Origin: SG8-39 sp041558415
Lineage (GTDB): Bacteria; Pseudomonadota; Gammaproteobacteria; Burkholderiales; SG8-39
Direction of reading: 5' to 3'
Assembly: GCA_041558415.1 (NCBI GenBank)
Contig: JBFFEY010000049.1
Coordinates: 1 to 22,483, forward strand
DNA: 22,483 nucleotides
In this document: positions 8,082 to 19,872 of the stretch, piece by piece
Layout: each line of letters starts with the position of its first letter
Position numbering within the stretch: position 1 is the stretch's first letter
Position numbers and translations under genes: made by a program
Notes under the pieces: generated by a model
What the model was told of the DNA's origin: nothing
Databases searched by the model: none
The model's input: the letters and a program-made list of their open reading frames with translations, nothing else

Positions 8082-10052
8082 ATGTCGACGCCCCCCATCC
8101 TGTGGCAGCCCAGTGAAGAGGCGATCGAGCGCGCCCAGCTCACGCAGTTCGCGCGCCACTGCGTGCGCCGCTACAACCTCGAGGTCAACACCTACCCGGA
8201 GTTCTACGACTGGACGGTCGCGCACCCGGAAGAGTTCTGGAGCGAGGTCTGGGAGCAGTGCGGGGTGATCGCTTCGCGCAAAGGGTCGACGGTGCTGGTG
8301 GACGGCGACAAGATGCCAGGCGCAAAGTGGTTTCCCGAGGCGCGGCTCAACTTCGCGGAGAATTTGCTGCGCCGCGGCGACCGTGGCGACGCGTTCGTGT
8401 TCTGGGACGAGTCGGGCTTCCGGCGCCGCGTGTCGTACGCGGACCTTTACAGCGACGTGTCGCGCGCGGCGCAGGCGCTGGTCGACCTGGGGCTACGTGC
8501 CGGCGACCGCGCTGCGGCGTTCATTCCCAACATGCCCGAAGCGGGCATGCTGGCGCTCGCCGCGCTGTCGCAGGGCATCGTCTGGTCGTCGTGCTCACCC
8601 GATTTCGGCGTCGACGGCGTCATCGACCGCTTCGGCCAGATCGAGCCGAAGGTGCTGTTCTGCGCCGACGGCTACGTCTACAACGGCCAGCGCCACGACT
8701 GCCTCGAACGCGTGCGCGAGATCGCCGAGCGCCTGCCGGGCCTGCGCAAGATCGTGGTGGTGCCGCACCTCGACGTGCGCCTCGACGTCTCCGACATCCC
8801 GAAGGCGGTGACGCTCGACGAGTGGCTGCGCCGCTATCAGCCCGAAACGATCGCCTTCGCGCAGCTGCCCTTCGACCACCCGGTCTACATCCTGTTCACT
8901 TCCGGTACCACCGGCAAGCCGAAGTGCATCGTGCACGGCGCGGGCGGCTCGCTGCTGCAGCACCTCAAGATGTTCAAGCTGCAGTTCGACCTGCGGCCGA
9001 ACGACCGCTACTTCTTCTACTGCACGACCAACTGGGTGGTGTGGAACCTGCTCTTCGCGGCGCTCTGCGCCGAGGCGAGCGCGATGCTCTACGACGGCTC
9101 ACCCTTCGTGCGCGGCGGCAAGATCCTGTTCGACTACGCGGAGAAGGAGGGCATCACGCACTTCGGCACCTCGGCGAAGTTCATCGATGCGATCGCCAAG
9201 CGCGGCCTCGCGCCGCGCGAGACGCACGAGCTCCCGGCGCTGCGCATGATCCTCACCACCGGCTCGCCGCTCATCCCGGAGAGCTTCGACTACGTCTACC
9301 GCGACGTGAAGGCCGATGTCTGCCTGTCGTCGATCTCCGGCGGCACCGACATCCTGGCGGCGTTCGCCGACGCCAATGCGATCCTGCCGGTCTACCGCGG
9401 CGAGCTGCAGTGCCGCACGCTCGGCGTCGACGTGCAGGTGTTCGACGAGGCGGGCGATGCGGTGGTGGGCGAGAAGGGCGAGCTGGTGTGCACCAAGCCG
9501 TTTCCCTCGATGCCGCTCGGCTTCTGGCGCGACCGCGGCGACGAGCGCTACCACGCCGCGTACTTCGCCAAGTATCCGAACGTCTGGTGTCACGGCGACT
9601 GGGTCGAGCTCACCGAGCGCGGCACGATGATCGTCTACGGCCGCTCGGACGCCACGCTAAACCCGGGCGGCGTGCGCATCGGCACGGCCGAGATCTACGC
9701 GCAGGTCGAGAAAATCGACGAAGTCGACGAGTCGGTGGCGATCGGCCAGCTGTGGCCGCCCGACGCGCCGGCTGACACGCGCGTCGTGCTATTCGTCAAG
9801 CTGCGCCCCGGCTTCCGGCTCGACGCCGCGCTCGAGGAGCGCATCCGCGAGCAGATCCGCGACAACACCACGCCACGCCACGTGCCGGCCCGGATCGTCC
9901 AGGTCGAGGACATCCCGCGCACCAAGAACGGCAAGGTGGTCGAGCTCGCGGTGCGCGCGGTGGTGAACAACATGCCGGTTGCCAACACCGATGCGCTCGC
10001 GAATCCGGAGGCGCTCGAGCTGTTTCGGGACTTGCCAGAGCTACAGGCCTAA
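8082..10052 (+). CDS. aacS: Acetoacetyl-CoA synthetase (acetoacetate-CoA ligase)
   Basis: This 656-residue protein belongs to the ANL superfamily of acyl-CoA synthetases and activates acetoacetate with ATP and CoA to acetoacetyl-CoA, AMP and pyrophosphate. That step feeds ketone-body use or polyhydroxybutyrate turnover in the cytoplasm. An N-terminal ACAS_N-type cap (about residues 1-95, with WFPEARLNFAENLL) precedes the AMP-binding domain. The P-loop TSGTTGKPK is at residues 273-281, the A8 region reads YGRSDATLNPGGVRIG, and the catalytic lysine of TKNGK is residue 618. SGGTDILAAF and the C-terminal VNNMPVANTDALANPEAL are typical of AacS rather than acetyl-CoA synthetase. Length fits the family. 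The start at 8082 (MSTPPILWQPS) matches family N-termini better than the in-frame ATG at 8049, which sits inside the -10 box. It is convergent with the esterase gene downstream. Confidence 0.93.
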   Translation: MSTPPILWQPSEEAIERAQLTQFARHCVRRYNLEVNTYPEFYDWTVAHPEEFWSEVWEQCGVIASRKGSTVLVDGDKMPGAKWFPEARLNFAENLLRRGDRGDAFVFWDESGFRRRVSYADLYSDVSRAAQALVDLGLRAGDRAAAFIPNMPEAGMLALAALSQGIVWSSCSPDFGVDGVIDRFGQIEPKVLFCADGYVYNGQRHDCLERVREIAERLPGLRKIVVVPHLDVRLDVSDIPKAVTLDEWLRRYQPETIAFAQLPFDHPVYILFTSGTTGKPKCIVHGAGGSLLQHLKMFKLQFDLRPNDRYFFYCTTNWVVWNLLFAALCAEASAMLYDGSPFVRGGKILFDYAEKEGITHFGTSAKFIDAIAKRGLAPRETHELPALRMILTTGSPLIPESFDYVYRDVKADVCLSSISGGTDILAAFADANAILPVYRGELQCRTLGVDVQVFDEAGDAVVGEKGELVCTKPFPSMPLGFWRDRGDERYHAAYFAKYPNVWCHGDWVELTERGTMIVYGRSDATLNPGGVRIGTAEIYAQVEKIDEVDESVAIGQLWPPDAPADTRVVLFVKLRPGFRLDAALEERIREQIRDNTTPRHVPARIVQVEDIPRTKNGKVVELAVRAVVNNMPVANTDALANPEALELFRDLPELQA

Positions 10053-10053
10053 C

Positions 10054-10138
10054 TCGGGGTCAGACCCCTGTGGATAAGTCGCGCATGCCTTTGTGGCGCG
10101 ACGCGCCTCGTGACTTATCCACAGGGGTCTGACCCCGA
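10054..10138. repeat. 27-bp perfect inverted repeat with DnaA-box arms and nested GGGGTCAGACCCC palindromes
   Basis: Bases 10054-10080 and 10112-10138 are exact reverse complements (27 of 27), separated by 31 bases. Each arm holds the 13-base palindrome GGGGTCAGACCCC followed directly by TGTGGATAA, the reverse complement of the consensus DnaA box TTATCCACA. The spacer contains a further palindrome, GGCGCG-A-CGCGCC at 10095-10107. The element starts two bases after the aacS stop and ends one base before the stop codon of the convergent esterase gene. It could act as a bidirectional terminator hairpin, although no T-run follows either arm. It could also be a REP-like mobile palindrome. The fold is certain from the sequence; the role is inferred. 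Confidence 0.85.
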
Positions 10139-10807
10139 TCAGTGCAGCGTCGCGCGGCGGCGCTGGTAGATGCCTTGCAGCAGGCGCAGCGAGCCGAGCG
10201 AAATGGCGCGGTGCGACAGGGCGTGGCCGAGGTCGTCGACGATGTCGAGCGTGACCGGCACGTGCAGCGCGTTCAGCTGACGCGCGGCGCGCTCGGCGTG
10301 CACGCGCGAAACGACGCAGTCGTAGGCGCCGTGCACCAGATGGATGCGGGCGTCGATGCGCTCGTCCCGCTTGGGCAGGCTGGCGAAGCGCGAGGAGAAG
10401 GCGACCACCGCGCCGGCCAGGCGCGGCAGGGCCTTGACCGCCTCGAGCGCCATGGTGCCGCCCTGCGAGAAGCCGATCAGCACGGTACGCCGTGCACTCA
10501 GGCCGAGCGCCGCCTGCTCGCGCCGCACCAGGTCCTCGAGGTCGGGCAGCACGGCCGCGACGCGCTCGGGGTGGTTTTCGCCGGTCAGGCCGCGCGTCGA
10601 GTACCAGTCCTGCGCCACCTCGCGCTGCGCGATGCGGCGAAAACCGCTCGGCACGACCATCGCCGCGCTCGGAAAGCGCGCCTGGAAGCGGAAGGCGATC
10701 GGGATCATCGACTGCGCGGTGGCACCGCAGCCATGCAGGAATACGAACAGGTGTTTCGCCTGCCGGTCCGGCGTCGGGGAGAAGCGGTAGACGCGGCTGG
10801 TCGACAT
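10139..10807 (-). CDS. Alpha/beta-hydrolase serine esterase, carboxylesterase/phospholipase type (YpfH-like)
   Basis: The 222-residue protein has the features of the phospholipase/carboxylesterase family (alpha/beta hydrolases such as E. coli YpfH). These are an oxyanion-hole segment FVFLHGCGAT (residues 21-30), the nucleophile elbow GFSQGG with Ser114, a likely acid Asp163 in HGAYD and His195 in DDLGHALSHR. There is no signal peptide, so it is probably a cytoplasmic hydrolase of small carboxylic esters; the substrate is not predictable. The start at ATG 10807 (MSTSRVYRFSP) gives a normal family length. The frame extends further upstream, but that part is a shadow of uvrA. It lies 56 bases downstream of uvrA on the same strand and may be cotranscribed. 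Its stop codon abuts the inverted repeat. Confidence 0.85.
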   Translation of the reverse strand: MSTSRVYRFSPTPDRQAKHLFVFLHGCGATAQSMIPIAFRFQARFPSAAMVVPSGFRRIAQREVAQDWYSTRGLTGENHPERVAAVLPDLEDLVRREQAALGLSARRTVLIGFSQGGTMALEAVKALPRLAGAVVAFSSRFASLPKRDERIDARIHLVHGAYDCVVSRVHAERAARQLNALHVPVTLDIVDDLGHALSHRAISLGSLRLLQGIYQRRRATLH

Positions 10808-10863
10808 GGGGCCGATTGTGACCCCATCGCCCCGGCGCTGCCAACCCGGGGCGGGCAAAACGC

Positions 10864-13752
<2,889 letters not shown>

Positions 13753-13779
13753 GCGGCAGGGGCAACGTGCAAACCTGCT

Positions 13780-13785
13780 ACTATA
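13780..13785 (-). promoter_or_regulatory. Candidate -10 box for uvrA
   Basis: Read on the minus strand, 13785-13780 is TATAGT, five of six matches to TATAAT, and lies 27 bases before the uvrA start. The overlapping plus-strand reading TACTAT (13779-13784) could serve yajR, so both divergent genes may share this short region. I see no convincing -35 element on either strand and no obvious LexA box. Confidence 0.35.
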
Positions 13786-13828
13786 GCGAGCCTTCCCGTC
13801 TCGCTTCTACCCCGAGCTGCATCCCGCA

Positions 13829-15220
13829 ATGCCGACCGCAGTGCCTGGCGATCGCATGACCGCGTCGGAGCTGCGCGCCGGGCTCGGTCTGGCCGGCGTG
13901 TTCGGCCTGCGCATGCTCGGGCTGTTCCTCATCCTGCCGGTGTTCGCCGTGCATGCGGGCGCGCTCGAGGGCGGCAACGACCTTCTGCTCGTCGGCATCG
14001 CGCTCGGCGCCTACGGCCTGGCACAGGCCATTCTGCAGATTCCCTTCGGCATGGCTTCGGACCGCTGGGGTCGCAAACGGGTGATCTACCTCGGGCTCGT
14101 CATTTTCGCGCTCGGCAGCCTGCTGGCGGCCTTTGCCACCGACATCTGGACCGCGATCGCCGGGCGCCTGCTGCAGGGTGCCGGCGCGATCTCGTCGGCG
14201 GTCATCGCGCTGACGGCCGACCTGACGCGCGAGCGACACCGTACCAAGGCGATGGCGCTGATCGGCGCCATGATCGGCTTCAGCTTCGCGCTGTCGCTGG
14301 TTGCCGCACCGCTGCTCTATCGCTGGATCGGCATGGGCGGCCTGTTCGGCGCCACCGCCGGCTTCGCGCTTGCCTCGATGTGGATCCTGCGCAGCGTGGT
14401 GCCCGAGGCGCCGCGCCGCGTGAAGGCGGTGCAGACCGGCGCACTGCAGGTGCTGGGTGCGTGCCTGCGGCATCGCCAGCTGATGTCGCTCAATCTCGGC
14501 ATTTTCGTGCTGCACCTCACGCAAATGGCGATGTTCGTCGTGCTGCCGCCGCGGCTGGTCGAGGCCGGTCTCGCGCTGCCCGAGCACTGGAAGCTCTATC
14601 TGCCCGTCGTGCTGGCCTCCTTCGTGCTGATGCTGCCGTTCGTCATGGCCGCCGACCGCCGCAATCGGCCCAAGCCGGTGCTGCTGGCAATGGTCGCGCT
14701 GCTGGCAGCCGTCCAATTCGCGCTCGGCGGCGCCGGGCTCGCACTGCCGCTGCTCGGCGTGCTGATGGTGGTGTTCTTCCTCGCCTTCAACGTGCTCGAG
14801 GCGCTCCTGCCCTCGCTCGTCTCGCGCGTGGCGCCGACGCAGGCGCGCGGTACGGCCATCGGGGTGTACAACACGACGCAGACGCTGGGCCTGTTCTGCG
14901 GCGGTCTGCTGGGCGGCGCGCTGGCCGGGCGCTACGGCGCGGAAACGGTCTACGCCGCCTGCGCGGTGCTGGCGGCGCTCTGGCTGGCCGTGGTGCTGCG
15001 CCTGCCGGCCGTGCCGCAACGTCCGGTCAACGATCTGGACGATCTGACGTTTTCCATAGCATCGGAGGTCGACCCGGCCGGGCTGCGCGAGGCGCTGGTG
15101 CGCGTGCGCGGCGTGCACGCGGTCGAAGTCTCCGAACGGGAACGGGTGGCGCGCCTTAAGGTAGTCTCGGGCGACTGGGACGAAGGCAGCGTCAGGAAAC
15201 TCATTACGGGAGGAGCATGA
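13829..15220 (+). CDS. yajR: MFS transporter of the YajR type with C-terminal YAM-like domain
   Basis: The 463-residue inner-membrane protein has about twelve hydrophobic segments (from about residue 15 to 395) and the MFS motif A, G74-MASDRWGRKR, after TM2. Conserved blocks FGLRMLGLFLILPV, AQAILQIPFG, QGAGAISSAVIAL and EALLPSLVS match E. coli YajR as I remember it. Residues from about 400 to 463 form a small soluble domain (DLTFSIASEVDPAGLREAL, then VRGVHAVEVSE) like the ferredoxin-fold YAM domain of YajR. YajR is a proton-driven drug/H+ antiporter-type protein whose substrate is not settled. The start could be ATG 13829 or ATG 13856 (MTASELRAG); neither has a clear Shine-Dalgarno sequence. 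The stop TGA (15218-15220) is one base before the ssb start, so the two genes are probably cotranscribed. Confidence 0.85.
   Translation: MPTAVPGDRMTASELRAGLGLAGVFGLRMLGLFLILPVFAVHAGALEGGNDLLLVGIALGAYGLAQAILQIPFGMASDRWGRKRVIYLGLVIFALGSLLAAFATDIWTAIAGRLLQGAGAISSAVIALTADLTRERHRTKAMALIGAMIGFSFALSLVAAPLLYRWIGMGGLFGATAGFALASMWILRSVVPEAPRRVKAVQTGALQVLGACLRHRQLMSLNLGIFVLHLTQMAMFVVLPPRLVEAGLALPEHWKLYLPVVLASFVLMLPFVMAADRRNRPKPVLLAMVALLAAVQFALGGAGLALPLLGVLMVVFFLAFNVLEALLPSLVSRVAPTQARGTAIGVYNTTQTLGLFCGGLLGGALAGRYGAETVYAACAVLAALWLAVVLRLPAVPQRPVNDLDDLTFSIASEVDPAGLREALVRVRGVHAVEVSERERVARLKVVSGDWDEGSVRKLITGGA
15208..15215 (+). promoter_or_regulatory. Strong ribosome binding site of ssb inside the yajR 3' end
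   Basis: GGGAGGAG lies six bases before the ssb ATG (15222) and within the last codons of yajR. An overlapping ATG at 15216 is in another frame and leads nowhere, so the site supports 15222 as the start and suggests high translation of ssb within a yajR-ssb message. Confidence 0.65.
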
Positions 15221-15221
15221 G

Positions 15222-15671
15222 ATGGCATCGGTCAACAAGGTAATCATCGTCGGCAACCTGGGCGCGGACCCGGAGACGCGCTACATGCCAAGCGGCGAAG
15301 CGGTCACCAATATCCGGGTGGCGACGACAGACCGCTGGAAGGACAAGTCGAGCGGCGACATGAAGGAGGCGACCGAGTGGCATCGCATCGCTTTCTTCGG
15401 CCGCCTGGCGGAGATCGCGGGCGAGTACCTGAAGAAGGGCTCGCAGGTCTACGTCGAGGGCAGCCTGCGCACGCGCAAGTGGCAGGACAAGGACGGCAAC
15501 GACCGCTACACCACCGAGATCCGCGCCGACACGATGCAGATGCTCGGCCGGCGCGAGGGTGGCGGCGAACCGCGCGGCGAGACCGCTGGTGCGGCGCGCG
15601 CCGCTCCGGCCGCGGCGGCCAGCAAGCCGGCGGGCAAATTCGACGACATGGAGGACGATATTCCTTTTTAG
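15222..15671 (+). CDS. ssb: Single-stranded DNA-binding protein
   Basis: This 149-residue protein coats single-stranded DNA in replication, recombination and repair. The OB-fold covers about residues 1-111, from VNKVIIVGNLGADPETRY through WHRIAFFGRLAEIAGEYLKKG to TTEIRADTMQMLG. A Gly/Ala-rich disordered linker (about 112-138) follows. The acidic tip MEDDIPF is the standard docking peptide for partners such as RecQ, PriA and exonuclease I. Length and architecture are those of a normal homotetrameric bacterial SSB. The start is fixed by a strong ribosome binding site. Its neighbour across yajR is uvrA, a linkage of ssb and uvrA seen in many proteobacteria. A terminator overlaps the stop codon. 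Confidence 0.96.
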   Translation: MASVNKVIIVGNLGADPETRYMPSGEAVTNIRVATTDRWKDKSSGDMKEATEWHRIAFFGRLAEIAGEYLKKGSQVYVEGSLRTRKWQDKDGNDRYTTEIRADTMQMLGRREGGGEPRGETAGAARAAPAAAASKPAGKFDDMEDDIPF

Positions 15672-15693
15672 CGGGCTTGAAAGTCCCGCTTTT
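15670..15693 (+). terminator. Rho-independent terminator after ssb
   Basis: AGCGGG (15670-15675) pairs with CCCGCT (15685-15690) around a nine-base loop, and the T-run 15690-15693 follows. The left arm begins inside the ssb stop codon. The stem is short but GC-rich. Confidence 0.7.
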
Positions 15694-15730
15694 GCCCTCA
15701 AATCAGGCGCCTAGGGAAGCGGTGGCGGGG

Positions 15731-15736
15731 TATAAT
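15731..15736 (+). promoter_or_regulatory. Perfect -10 box TATAAT upstream of fmdB
   Basis: TATAAT lies 45 bases before the fmdB ATG and 37 bases after the ssb terminator, so fmdB probably starts a new transcript. No clear -35 hexamer is visible at the usual spacing. An AGGGAG ribosome binding site at 15768-15773 precedes the ATG by eight bases. Confidence 0.55.
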
Positions 15737-15781
15737 CCGCGCCGCTCCAGAGTGCCCGGACAGAACCAGGGAGAGCGTCGG

Positions 15782-16114
15782 ATGCCAATTTACGAATACC
15801 GTTGCGCGGATTGCGGGTTCCAGGACGAGTACCTGCAGAAGGTTTCCGAGCCCCCCATGACGGTGTGCCCGTCCTGCGGCAGGGAGGCCTTCCGCAAGCT
15901 GCTCACCGCCGCGGGCTTTCAGTTGAAGGGCAGCGGCTGGTACGTCACCGACTTCCGCAACTCGGGCAAATCGGCGTCGAAGAGCCCGCCGGCGGAGGGC
16001 GCGAAGGCGCAGGCTGGCGAGTCCAAGTCCGAACCGAAGCCCGAATCGAAGTCTGAGTCGAAGTCCGACGCCTCGAGCGACACGGGCGCCGCGTCCGCCA
16101 GCGCGGCAGGCTGA
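15782..16114 (+). CDS. FmdB-family zinc-ribbon protein
   Basis: The 110-residue protein begins with MPIYEYRCADCG, the signature of the FmdB/CxxC-CxxC putative regulatory family. Cys8, Cys11, Cys29 and Cys32 form a small zinc ribbon over about residues 1-45. The family is named after a putative regulator of formamidase genes in Methylophilus; a biochemical role for most members is not established. Residues 62-110 are a low-complexity tail rich in Ser, Lys, Glu and Ala (SKSEPKPESKSESKSD), probably disordered, encoded by imprecise short DNA repeats. ATG 15782 is chosen because the conserved MPIYEY starts there and AGGGAG precedes it; the frame is open further upstream. The gene has its own -10 box and is closed by a strong terminator. 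Confidence 0.88.
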   Translation: MPIYEYRCADCGFQDEYLQKVSEPPMTVCPSCGREAFRKLLTAAGFQLKGSGWYVTDFRNSGKSASKSPPAEGAKAQAGESKSEPKPESKSESKSDASSDTGAASASAAG

Positions 16115-16139
16115 ACGGCAGCGTCGCGGCCGATTCGCG

Positions 16140-16180
16140 ATCGCCCGGCGGGCAGACCCCGCGCCGGGCGATTTTGTTTT
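16140..16180 (+). terminator. Strong rho-independent terminator after fmdB
   Basis: ATCGCCCGGCG (16140-16150) pairs perfectly over 11 bp with CGCCGGGCGAT (16162-16172) around an 11-base loop and is followed by TTTGTTTT (16173-16180). It separates fmdB from the DUF502-aspS run. Confidence 0.9.
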
Positions 16181-16211
16181 CGGGGTTCTCTCTGCTCTCT
16201 GAATTCTGCAC

Positions 16212-16850
16212 GTGAAGAAGTACTTCATCACCGGCCTGCTGATCTGGATCCCGCTGGTCATCACGATCTGGGTGCTGCTGCTGGTGGTCGACACCCTCGA
16301 TCAGACGCTGCTGCTGCTGCCGCCCGAGTGGCGGCCCGAGCAGTGGCTGGGCGTGCGCGTGCGGGGCATGGGCGTGGTGCTCACGGTGCTGATCGTGTTC
16401 GTCACCGGGGTGCTGGCGGCGAACTTCATCGGTCAGCGCCTGGTGAGGGTGTGGAACGAGCTGCTGCACCGCATTCCCTTTTTCAGCTCGGTGTACTCGG
16501 CGGTGAAGCAGGTCTCGGACACCCTGTTTTCCTCGCAGGGCGAGGCCTTCCGCAAGGCGTTGCTGGTGCAATGGCCGCGAGAAGGCGCGTGGACCATCGC
16601 CTTCCTCACCGGCGTGCCGGGCGGCGACGTGGTGCACCATCTCAAAGGTGACTACGTGAGCGTCTACGTGCCCACGACGCCGAACCCCACCGGCGGCTAT
16701 TTCGTCATGCTGCCGCGCAGCGACGTGATCGAACTCGAGATGGACGTCGACGAGGCGCTGAAATACATCATTTCCATGGGAGTCGTGGTGCCGAACGGCC
16801 AAACCGAGCAAGACGCGGTGCGCAACGGGCGCGGCGCGCAGGATCACTGA
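16212..16850 (+). CDS. DUF502 family inner-membrane protein
   Basis: The 212-residue protein starts at GTG 16212 (MKKYFITGLLIWIPLVIT), which matches the usual DUF502 N-terminus although no clear ribosome binding site precedes it. Two membrane helices are visible, about residues 4-27 and 53-75. A soluble domain follows with family blocks NELLHRIPFFSSVYSAVKQV, VYVPTTPNPTGGYF and DEALKYIISMG. The function of DUF502 proteins is unknown to me; in plants relatives are called LIKE COV. It is the first gene of a compact run: its stop is one base before the aspS ATG, so the two are almost certainly cotranscribed. It sits 31 bases after the fmdB terminator, and the promoter was not identified. Confidence 0.88.
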   Translation: MKKYFITGLLIWIPLVITIWVLLLVVDTLDQTLLLLPPEWRPEQWLGVRVRGMGVVLTVLIVFVTGVLAANFIGQRLVRVWNELLHRIPFFSSVYSAVKQVSDTLFSSQGEAFRKALLVQWPREGAWTIAFLTGVPGGDVVHHLKGDYVSVYVPTTPNPTGGYFVMLPRSDVIELEMDVDEALKYIISMGVVVPNGQTEQDAVRNGRGAQDH

Positions 16851-16851
16851 C

Positions 16852-18630
<1,779 letters not shown>

Positions 18631-18640
18631 GGAATGCGGC

Positions 18641-18991
18641 GTGGGACTGCGACTGCGTCGCGCATTGCTCGGGCTGCTGCTCGTGCTGCTGGCGGCCTGC
18701 GGTGCGGCCTCGGGACCCGACGAGATTCGTCGCGCGGCGCTGCCGCCCGAGGCGCGTGACACGCTCGCGCGCGTCGAGCGCGGCGGGCCGTTTCCCTACC
18801 GCAAGGACGGCACCACGTTCCACAATCGCGAGCGGCTGCTGCCCGCGCAACCCCGCGGTTACTACCGCGAGTACACGGTGCGCACGCCCGGGCGGAGCGA
18901 TCGCGGCGCGCGGCGCATCGTGGCCGGAGCGGGCGGCGAACGCTACTACACCGACGATCACTACCGCAGCTTCAAACGGATACGCGAATGA
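18641..18991 (+). CDS. Barnase/T1-family guanyl-preferring ribonuclease with lipoprotein-like leader
   Basis: The 116-residue protein aligns with the microbial ribonuclease (barnase) fold. From about residue 51 it reads FPYRKDGTTFHNRERLLP, then YYREYTV, SDRGARRIV and TTDHYQTF-like YTDDHYRSFKRI. Likely catalytic residues are Glu77, Arg92 and His107, matching barnase Glu73, Arg87 and His102. The N-terminus (LRRALLGLLLVLLAAC) is a signal peptide ending in a lipobox LAAC with Cys20, so export and possibly lipid anchoring are predicted. The mature part is shorter than barnase at its N-terminal end and lacks much of the first helical region. Start GTG 18641 has GAGGA seven bases upstream, overlapping the aspS stop. 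The next gene encodes a barstar-type inhibitor and overlaps by four bases. Confidence 0.87.
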   Translation: MGLRLRRALLGLLLVLLAACGAASGPDEIRRAALPPEARDTLARVERGGPFPYRKDGTTFHNRERLLPAQPRGYYREYTVRTPGRSDRGARRIVAGAGGERYYTDDHYRSFKRIRE

Positions 18992-19425
18992 GCGCAGAGC
19001 CCGTGAACGACCCGTCCTTCGATGCCGAGCACTCGGGGCTGTACCGCGCGCCCGATGCGCGGGCGCTCGCGGCGGCGGCCGGGGTCGATATCGTCCAGAT
19101 CTCGCTTGCCGACGTCGGTGACAAAGGCGCGCTGCTCGAGCGATTCGCGACTGCGCTGGACTTTCCCGAGTGGTTCGGCGCCAACTGGGACGCGCTCGAA
19201 GACTGCCTCGAAGACCTTTCCTGGCGCGCGGACGGAACGCGGCTGCTGGTGATCGAAGGCTTCGAGCCGCTCGCGGCGGGCGCGCGCGACGATTTCGCTG
19301 TGCTGCTCGACCTGCTGCGCGACGTTGCCGAATACTGGTCGGGCCGGGGGCGGGGATTCTTCGTGCTGTTCGTCGATCCCGGGCACAAGCTCAGGCTGCG
19401 CAGCTGGAGCGAAACGGCGGCGTGA
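18988..19425 (+). CDS. Barstar-family ribonuclease inhibitor
   Basis: The 145-residue cytoplasmic protein carries a barstar domain over about residues 34-140. The key segment FPEWFGANWDALEDCLEDL corresponds to barstar LPEYYGENLDALWDCL. Asp68 and Asp72 take the places of barstar Asp35 and Asp39, which plug the RNase active site. The first 30 or so residues are an extension. The ATG overlaps the RNase stop codon (ATGA, 18988-18991), so inhibitor translation is coupled to toxin translation and protects against RNase that stays in the cytoplasm. Its own stop overlaps the GTG of nudB. The pairing with an adjacent RNase makes the inhibitor assignment firm; specificity for that partner is inferred. 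Confidence 0.9.
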   Translation: MSAEPVNDPSFDAEHSGLYRAPDARALAAAAGVDIVQISLADVGDKGALLERFATALDFPEWFGANWDALEDCLEDLSWRADGTRLLVIEGFEPLAAGARDDFAVLLDLLRDVAEYWSGRGRGFFVLFVDPGHKLRLRSWSETAA

Positions 19426-19868
19426 AGTACAAGATCCCGGTCTCGGTCCTCGTGGTGATCCACACCGCTGCGCTCGAGGTGCTGCTGCTCGAGCGCGCGC
19501 AGCGCCCCGGCTACTGGCAGTCGGTCACCGGCGCGCTCGAGACGGCGCGCGAGCCGCTCGCCGCTGCGGCACGGCGCGAGCTGCAGGAGGAAACCGGCAT
19601 CGCCCCAGGGCTGGGGCAGCTGCGGCGCTGGAACCTGGTCAACACCTTCGAAATCTACGGGCATTGGCGCCACCGCTTTGCGCCTGGAACGACGCACAAC
19701 ACGGAGCACGTCTTCAGCTTCGCGCTGCCCGAGCGGCGACCCGTAGTGCTCGCGCCGAGCGAGCACCGCGCGTCGCTCTGGCTGCCGTGGCGCGAGGCCG
19801 CCGAGAAATGCTTTTCCTGGTCCAACCGCGACGCGATCCTGCTGCTCGGCGAACGCGGAGGGCTGTAA
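19422..19868 (+). CDS. nudB: Dihydroneopterin triphosphate diphosphatase (Nudix hydrolase)
   Basis: The 148-residue enzyme removes pyrophosphate from 7,8-dihydroneopterin triphosphate in folate synthesis. The start is GTG 19422, overlapping the barstar stop (GTGA); it gives the family N-terminus (V/M)KYKIPVSVLVVI. WQSVTG (32-37) leads into the Nudix box with RRELQEETGI at 51-60 carrying the metal-binding glutamates. One extra residue lies between Gly37 and Glu44 compared with the classical GX5E spacing. Other NudB hallmarks are NTFEIYGHWRHRFAPG (74-89), HNTEHVFSFALP (92-103) and the C-terminal SWSNRDAI (132-139). The barstar frame overlap indicates translational coupling. Length agrees with E. 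coli NudB. Confidence 0.9.
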   Translation: MKYKIPVSVLVVIHTAALEVLLLERAQRPGYWQSVTGALETAREPLAAAARRELQEETGIAPGLGQLRRWNLVNTFEIYGHWRHRFAPGTTHNTEHVFSFALPERRPVVLAPSEHRASLWLPWREAAEKCFSWSNRDAILLLGERGGL

Positions 19869-19872
19869 GACG

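Noticed and set aside
8258..9775. Plus-strand frame of 505 codons within aacS
   Set aside because: It is an out-of-frame shadow of aacS, Arg-rich and without recognisable domains.
10054..10138. A replication origin, because of two consensus DnaA boxes
   Set aside because: There are only two boxes, no AT-rich unwinding region and no dnaA, dnaN, parAB or rep gene nearby; both boxes belong to one inverted repeat.
13781..15256. Minus-strand frame of 491 codons opposite yajR (and 17200-18762 opposite aspS)
   Set aside because: These are antisense shadows with biased His/Arg/Gln composition in high-GC DNA; yajR and aspS are certain.
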